Shown here: piece after piece, positions 59,927 through 64,000 of the stretch
Layout of the letters: each line of letters begins with the position of its first letter
Position numbering within the stretch: the first letter of the stretch is position 1
Assembly: GCF_000018025.1 (NCBI RefSeq)
Contig: NC_009831.1
Coordinates: forward strand, 930,001 to 994,000
Source: Shewanella sediminis HAW-EB3
GTDB lineage: Bacteria > Pseudomonadota > Gammaproteobacteria > Enterobacterales > Shewanellaceae
Reading direction: 5' to 3'
DNA length: 64,000 nt
Made by a program: the position numbers and the translations under genes
The notes under the pieces: model-generated
The model's input: only the letters and a program-made list of their open reading frames with translations
Databases searched by the model: none
What the model was told of the DNA's origin: nothing

Positions 59927-60382
59927 TTAGTCCGGGGCGTGATTCAGATCGCTTTCAGAGACCTTCCGCTTGCCATGAGCGGCGATAGCAGTCGAGCTCT
60001 GATTTTCTGAAAGCTTGCACCAGCTGATACTGACATCACGTCTATCGTGAGTGCTCGCCGTTAGTATTTTGCTGACGATAGGTGAGGGATAGCTCAAGGT
60101 TGTCAGGTACTCTTTTACTCTGTTTATCCTGCGACCTGCGAGCCACATATTGTATTTTTTACTCTCGTTATCTGCCTGCTCTGTGACTTGAAACTCGAGT
60201 AACAGATACCCTTTATTGGCCGAGGTTTGTTCAAGCACTGCATCCAGCTTCTTCGAATATTCAGATGGAAAGTAGGAGCTATTTTTAGCATAGGGGATAG
60301 AGGTCAGGTAAATATTATTGTCGCATTGCGCGGCAACATTCCATGTGCACATCAGAAATAAAACAGCGATTTCTGCTTTCAT
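59927..60382 (-). CDS. Small periplasmic OmpA-like protein
   Basis: A 151-residue secreted protein from ATG at 60382 (GGAG 6 nt upstream). Signal peptide about 1-18 (ending AA-QC), then an OmpA-like domain: NIYLTSIPYAKNSSYF, SLEFQVTEQADNESKKYNMWLAGRRINRVKEYL with the family's NxxLxxxRxxxVxxYL pattern. No membrane barrel and no lipobox. May contact peptidoglycan. Function inferred. Confidence 0.6.
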   Translation of the reverse strand: MKAEIAVLFLMCTWNVAAQCDNNIYLTSIPYAKNSSYFPSEYSKKLDAVLEQTSANKGYLLLEFQVTEQADNESKKYNMWLAGRRINRVKEYLTTLSYPSPIVSKILTASTHDRRDVSISWCKLSENQSSTAIAAHGKRKVSESDLNHAPD

Positions 60383-60772
60383 TTTCAACTCCATTGAAGC
60401 AATTATCTGGTATGTGAGTGTTGGCTTACCATTTTTTGCTAAGTGTATTCCATATTTTAGGCGCAAATTTAAGCTAATGCAGGAGGAAAATCAATTTAAA
60501 GGAAGATGAGAATTTCTATCGGTTGATGAGGTTAATTATCTTGTTATTGTAGGAGTCAGAAAGCTGACAGGCACTCACACCAGTCTGAATCAGTACCCTC
60601 TTTAAGTGAAAGTTTTTTTTGGCGGTAGATGCATGGCTTCGAAGAAGATGAAAAGTGGGCTGAAAATTTACATTATTTCTCGAAAAGAGAGGTGTTTTTT
60701 GGGCAAAGTGATCGATTTACGGGTTAGATAGAAGTATATTGTGCACAACTGAATCAACATCTTTACTTCAAT
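60383..60772. other. Non-coding interval before the MarR-type gene
   Basis: A 390-bp AT-rich gap between divergent genes. A 32-codon frame at 60629-60727 (starts MHGFEEDEKWAENLHYF) has coding-like composition but a poor ribosome site, so I do not list it as a gene. No good operator palindrome recognised. Confidence 0.4.
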
Positions 60773-61225
60773 ATGACTACAGAAAAAGATAGCAATCCAT
60801 TGTCACTGGATAATCAAGTCTGTTTCTCACTATATAGTGCAGTAAATGCCATGGTGAGGGCGTATCGACCTCTACTCAATAAACTCGATCTTACTTATCC
60901 GCAATATCTGGCCATGTTGGTTCTTTGGGAGCATGAAGGGATCAGCGTTAAAACCTTAGGCGATAAACTTCACCTCGATTCAGGCACTCTCACTCCTCTA
61001 CTTAAAAGGTTAGAGGGAAAGGGGCTGATTAGCCGTGGAAGAAGTGAAAAAGATGAAAGAGTCAGGGTGCTGCATATTACGCAAGATGGGGAATCTTTAA
61101 GAGAGTCTGCAATGGAAATTCCTGAGTTAATGCGCTGTAAAGTGGGAACACCTATGGAGTCGTTAGTGCAGCTTAAAAGCTTATGTGATCAGGTCTATCA
61201 TGAACTTGCGGTCGAAAAGTCATAA
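60773..61225 (+). CDS. MarR-family regulator, OhrR type
   Basis: A 150-residue winged-helix repressor that in relatives senses organic hydroperoxides. The reactive-Cys position of OhrR is present as Cys17 in SLDNQVCFSLYSA, followed by AYRPLLNKLDLTYPQYLAMLVLWE, as in OhrR proteins. The DNA-reading helix is near 62-80. No ohr gene is next to it here; a GlpD-like gene follows. Confidence 0.8.
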   Translation: MTTEKDSNPLSLDNQVCFSLYSAVNAMVRAYRPLLNKLDLTYPQYLAMLVLWEHEGISVKTLGDKLHLDSGTLTPLLKRLEGKGLISRGRSEKDERVRVLHITQDGESLRESAMEIPELMRCKVGTPMESLVQLKSLCDQVYHELAVEKS

Positions 61226-61235
61226 CAGTTGAGTT

Positions 61236-61249
61236 ATACCGATTGGTAT
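61236..61249. repeat. Dispersed palindrome, variant ATACCGATTGGTAT
   Basis: Third copy of the palindrome, one base changed from the copies at 9622 and 28984. Confidence 0.6.
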
Positions 61250-61321
61250 TAATGCTTAAAGTTCATGCTATCTTGAGTGTAAGCCTGCTTTGCTTAGTGT
61301 CGGGTTCCATAAGGAGATGTC

Positions 61322-62497
61322 GTGGGAAAAGTGGATGTGATCATTATTGGTGGTGGAATCAATGGGGCTGGTATCGCTCAGTGCGCTGTCGCTTCAGGTT
61401 TCAGTGTCTTGCTACTGGAGAAAGGGGAGGTGGGAGGACAAACTTCGGCTAATTCCAGTAAGCTTATCCATGGTGGCTTGAGATATCTGGAGACCGGACA
61501 GTTTCCTTTAGTTCGAAAATCTTTGGCCGAACGCAGACGTTTGCTTACCCTTGCCCCCACTCTCGTTAAGCCCGTTCCTTTCTACATTCCCGTCTATCGC
61601 AATAGCCATCGCAACCAGTGGACTGTCCGGGCCGGATTGAGTCTCTATGCATTACTTAGCGAGTTCGATCCTTTAGGGCGTTTCAAGAGTCTTCCCGCAG
61701 TCCAATGGTCAAAGATCAAAGGATTAAAGCTCCAGGGGTTAAGGGCCGTATTTCAATACTGGGATGCGCAAACCGATGATAAAGCGTTAACACAAGCCGT
61801 GATTAAAAGTGCTGAGTCATTGGGAGCAAAGGTATTACAAGATGCTACCTGTGAATCAATAACCCATAGGCCTGATGATTGTGAGGTGAAATATACACAT
61901 CTGGATCAGGAGTTCGTGGTACAGGCTTCATCGGTTATCAATGCAGCGGGTCCCTGGGTTAATGAGGTTCTGGACTGCGTCGCTCCCCCTATGGTGAAAG
62001 AGGAGGTTGAGCTGGTTCAAGGAACCCATCTCCTACTCGATATCTCTCCGCCCGATGGGATTTTGTACTTAGAGTCATGTTTCGATGAAAGGGTTGTGTT
62101 TGTTATGCCATGGAAGGGAAAGACCTTACTGGGAACAACAGAAACAAGCATTGAGTGCTTAGTTCATCAACCTGAGCCAACTCGTGAAGAGCAATTCTAC
62201 CTGCTGGGTATCTATCGGCATTATTTTCCCGGTTCAGGCAGTGTGGAAAAACTTGAGGCGCTGATTGTCGAGACTTTCTGTGGTGTAAGAGTCTTACCCA
62301 AACACAGTGGTAGTGCATTTGAGAGTCCGAGAGAAATATTGCAATTACAGCGCATCTCCCACCCAAGAATATTGAGCCTTTATGGCGGAAAGCTAACGAC
62401 ATTCAGAGCAACCTCGAAAGAGGTGGTTACCTGGGTTGAAAGGCTTTTAGGAAAGAGAGTCCTTCTCGATAATGTAGATAAAATGCCACTGTATTAA
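61322..62497 (+). CDS. GlpD-like FAD-dependent glycerol-3-phosphate dehydrogenase/oxidase
   Basis: A 391-residue flavoprotein. GTG start at 61322 has AAGGAGATGTC before it. The Rossmann loop is IIGGGINGAGIA at 8-19, and SSKLIHGGLRYLE near 46-58 fits the GlpD family. It is about 110 residues shorter than canonical GlpD and lacks its C-terminal domain. Follows an OhrR-type repressor by 96 bp; co-regulation is possible but not shown. Substrate may be glycerol-3-phosphate or another hydroxyacid. Confidence 0.75.
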   Translation: MGKVDVIIIGGGINGAGIAQCAVASGFSVLLLEKGEVGGQTSANSSKLIHGGLRYLETGQFPLVRKSLAERRRLLTLAPTLVKPVPFYIPVYRNSHRNQWTVRAGLSLYALLSEFDPLGRFKSLPAVQWSKIKGLKLQGLRAVFQYWDAQTDDKALTQAVIKSAESLGAKVLQDATCESITHRPDDCEVKYTHLDQEFVVQASSVINAAGPWVNEVLDCVAPPMVKEEVELVQGTHLLLDISPPDGILYLESCFDERVVFVMPWKGKTLLGTTETSIECLVHQPEPTREEQFYLLGIYRHYFPGSGSVEKLEALIVETFCGVRVLPKHSGSAFESPREILQLQRISHPRILSLYGGKLTTFRATSKEVVTWVERLLGKRVLLDNVDKMPLY

Positions 62498-62640
62498 TTC
62501 GTACAGCTCTGGTTTCTTTCGAATCCTCATTCTTAAGACTGAATATCTTTGCTTAAAACATAACCAAATGTACATATCATCTATACTTTATTCACTATGG
62601 GTATTTATTACAAAAAAGTTCATGTGGGGAGAGTATAGAG

Positions 62641-64000
62641 ATGCTAAACATGAGTTTGAAAAATAAACTGTTGTTATTCGCACTGCTTCCTTTGGTGTTA
62701 GTCTTTACCTGTTTGATGGCCCTCTCTTACCAGATTGAGTCGAGTAATTTAGAGCAAGATATTGTCTCTTTCAGAGAAAAGTTGCTTGAGAGTCGTCAGC
62801 ACCAGCTTCAAGAGGAGGTTGAGATAGCCGTCCAAATCGTGGCTTACCAACTATCCCTGGGTGAGAGAGGAGATCCGAAAGCTGCACTGCGTAAAGTTCG
62901 TTTCGGTAAGTCGGGCTATTTCTTCATCTATGATGAGCAGGGGATCAACATCTTTCACGGTGCAACGCCTGAGAAAGAGGGGATGAATAATATTGGGATG
63001 ACAGATCCCAATGGCAAGAAAGTCATAGTCGGTCTGCTGGATGCCGCCAGAAGTGGCGATGGCATTTTCCACTATCACCATAAAAAACCCGGTGTAACCG
63101 AGTTGGTGCCTAAGGTGAGTTATGCCGCGATGATCCCCAATACTAACTGGATGATAGGTACCGGGGCTTATATGGATGATATCGAAGCGGAGATCTCCGG
63201 TTTCCAACAAACGCTCACCGAACATATGAAGAGTAAAGCGATAACCATACTGGTTATTACCTTGGTTTTAGGTTTGCTGACAGTAGTGGGCGTGCTTATT
63301 GCGGCGCAACGTATGGTACACCCCATAAGAAATATGGTGACCAATTTAGAAGATATTGCCAAAGGGGAAGGAGATCTTACTAAGCGACTCGATATTGAGG
63401 GGCGTGATGAGATTGCGCAGCTTGGCCGGGCATTTAACCTGTTTGTCGACAAGCTGCAGGGGATCATCAGGGATGTCGCCAATGTCACCCTAGAGGTCAA
63501 GAGTGGCGCAGATGATATTAATACACAGACACAGGTGATGGCTGAGCAGTTGGCTAACCATAACAATGAGACTGATCAGGTGGTCACTGCTATCACCGAG
63601 ATGTCAGCGACCGCGAGTGAGGTAGCACAAAATACTTCTCAAGTGGCTGAAGCAACACTCGCCGCAACCGGAGATGTGACCACGGCTCAGGACTGTGTTG
63701 ATACTTCATTAACCGAAGTATCGTCACTAATGGCTGAAATAGACACGGCTGCCGAGCATATTAACTCCCTGCGTGAACAATCTCAGAAAATTAATAGTGT
63801 TTTAACCGTGATTGGTGGTATTGCCGAGCAAACTAATCTATTGGCGTTAAATGCAGCCATAGAGGCGGCGAGAGCCGGTGAGCAGGGGCGAGGTTTTGCC
63901 GTGGTTGCCGATGAAGTTCGCAGCCTGGCCAGCAGGACTCAGGCCAGCACATTAGAGATTAATGAGATGCTTAGTGAACTTCACAACCTTGTCTCACAAG
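62641..64000 (+). CDS. Methyl-accepting chemotaxis protein (partial, cut by window end)
   Basis: Chemoreceptor, reading frame open from ATG at 62641 to the window end (about 453 codons visible, 3' end missing). It has a first membrane helix (about 9-30), a single Cache-type sensor domain ([23 protein letters not shown] near 80-105), a second helix (about 200-222), a HAMP domain (about 222-275), and the signalling coiled-coil with hairpin tip [34 protein letters not shown]. The Cache fold suggests a small organic acid ligand, which is not determinable here. Confidence 0.92.
   Translation, partial: MLNMSLKNKLLLFALLPLVLVFTCLMALSYQIESSNLEQDIVSFREKLLESRQHQLQEEVEIAVQIVAYQLSLGERGDPKAALRKVRFGKSGYFFIYDEQGINIFHGATPEKEGMNNIGMTDPNGKKVIVGLLDAARSGDGIFHYHHKKPGVTELVPKVSYAAMIPNTNWMIGTGAYMDDIEAEISGFQQTLTEHMKSKAITILVITLVLGLLTVVGVLIAAQRMVHPIRNMVTNLEDIAKGEGDLTKRLDIEGRDEIAQLGRAFNLFVDKLQGIIRDVANVTLEVKSGADDINTQTQVMAEQLANHNNETDQVVTAITEMSATASEVAQNTSQVAEATLAATGDVTTAQDCVDTSLTEVSSLMAEIDTAAEHINSLREQSQKINSVLTVIGGIAEQTNLLALNAAIEAARAGEQGRGFAVVADEVRSLASRTQASTLEINEMLSELHNLVSQ

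Overview
The window reads as chromosomal DNA of a marine gammaproteobacterium, most probably Shewanella. The inference rests on gene order and protein character: a psd-rsgA-orn-tRNA-Gly block followed by nnrD-tsaE-amiB-mutL-miaA-hfq-hflXKC, then petABC-sspAB, an arginine succinyltransferase (ast) cluster, ArcA, AsnC, a GlyGly-CTERM subtilase and many S9 peptidase and signalling genes. No plasmid, phage or insertion-sequence gene is visible.

Layout. 1-7.6 kb: a minus-strand group (glycerophosphodiesterase, MscM-type mechanosensitive channel, DMT exporter, phosphatidylserine decarboxylase, RsgA GTPase), divergent from orn. 7.6-9.0 kb: a stable-RNA type promoter and four intact tRNA-Gly(GCC) genes, flanked by at least five broken tRNA-Gly copies, three of them in a 147-bp tandem repeat. 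9.0-9.9 kb: a small helical protein and an unlisted 57-residue membrane protein; queG, expected here by comparison with E. coli, is absent. 10-24 kb: conserved housekeeping genes (metabolite repair, t6A, cell-wall amidase, mismatch repair, tRNA modification, Hfq, HflX, HflKC, the cytochrome bc1 complex, stringent starvation proteins). 24-38 kb: PabA, two S9 peptidases, an HDOD protein, the astC/argD-astA-astD cluster, a DUF1338 protein and fructose-1,6-bisphosphatase. 38-43 kb: ArcA, a DUF3293 protein, and lysC behind a lysine riboswitch. 43-53 kb: subtilase, AsnC, RluA, a small membrane/methyltransferase cluster, LdhA, dienelactone hydrolase, DUF3332 lipoprotein. 53-64 kb: spermidine-synthase-like protein, AhpC/AhpF, a diguanylate cyclase, a YjfB-like protein, a thioredoxin/CcdA-like membrane protein, a MarR/OhrR-type regulator, a GlpD-like oxidoreductase, and a chemoreceptor cut by the window end.

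The coding content is mostly orthodox. The unusual material is between genes: the decaying tRNA-Gly array, a tandem double-hairpin element whose two copies differ by compensatory base-pair changes, short tandem repeats beginning at or just after the stop codons of several genes, a duplicated 3' end of the dienelactone hydrolase gene, and a 23-bp-period repeat in front of the DUF1338 gene. I saw no CRISPR array, defence island or biosynthetic cluster. Names were assigned by recognising sequence motifs and gene order; no database search was run.
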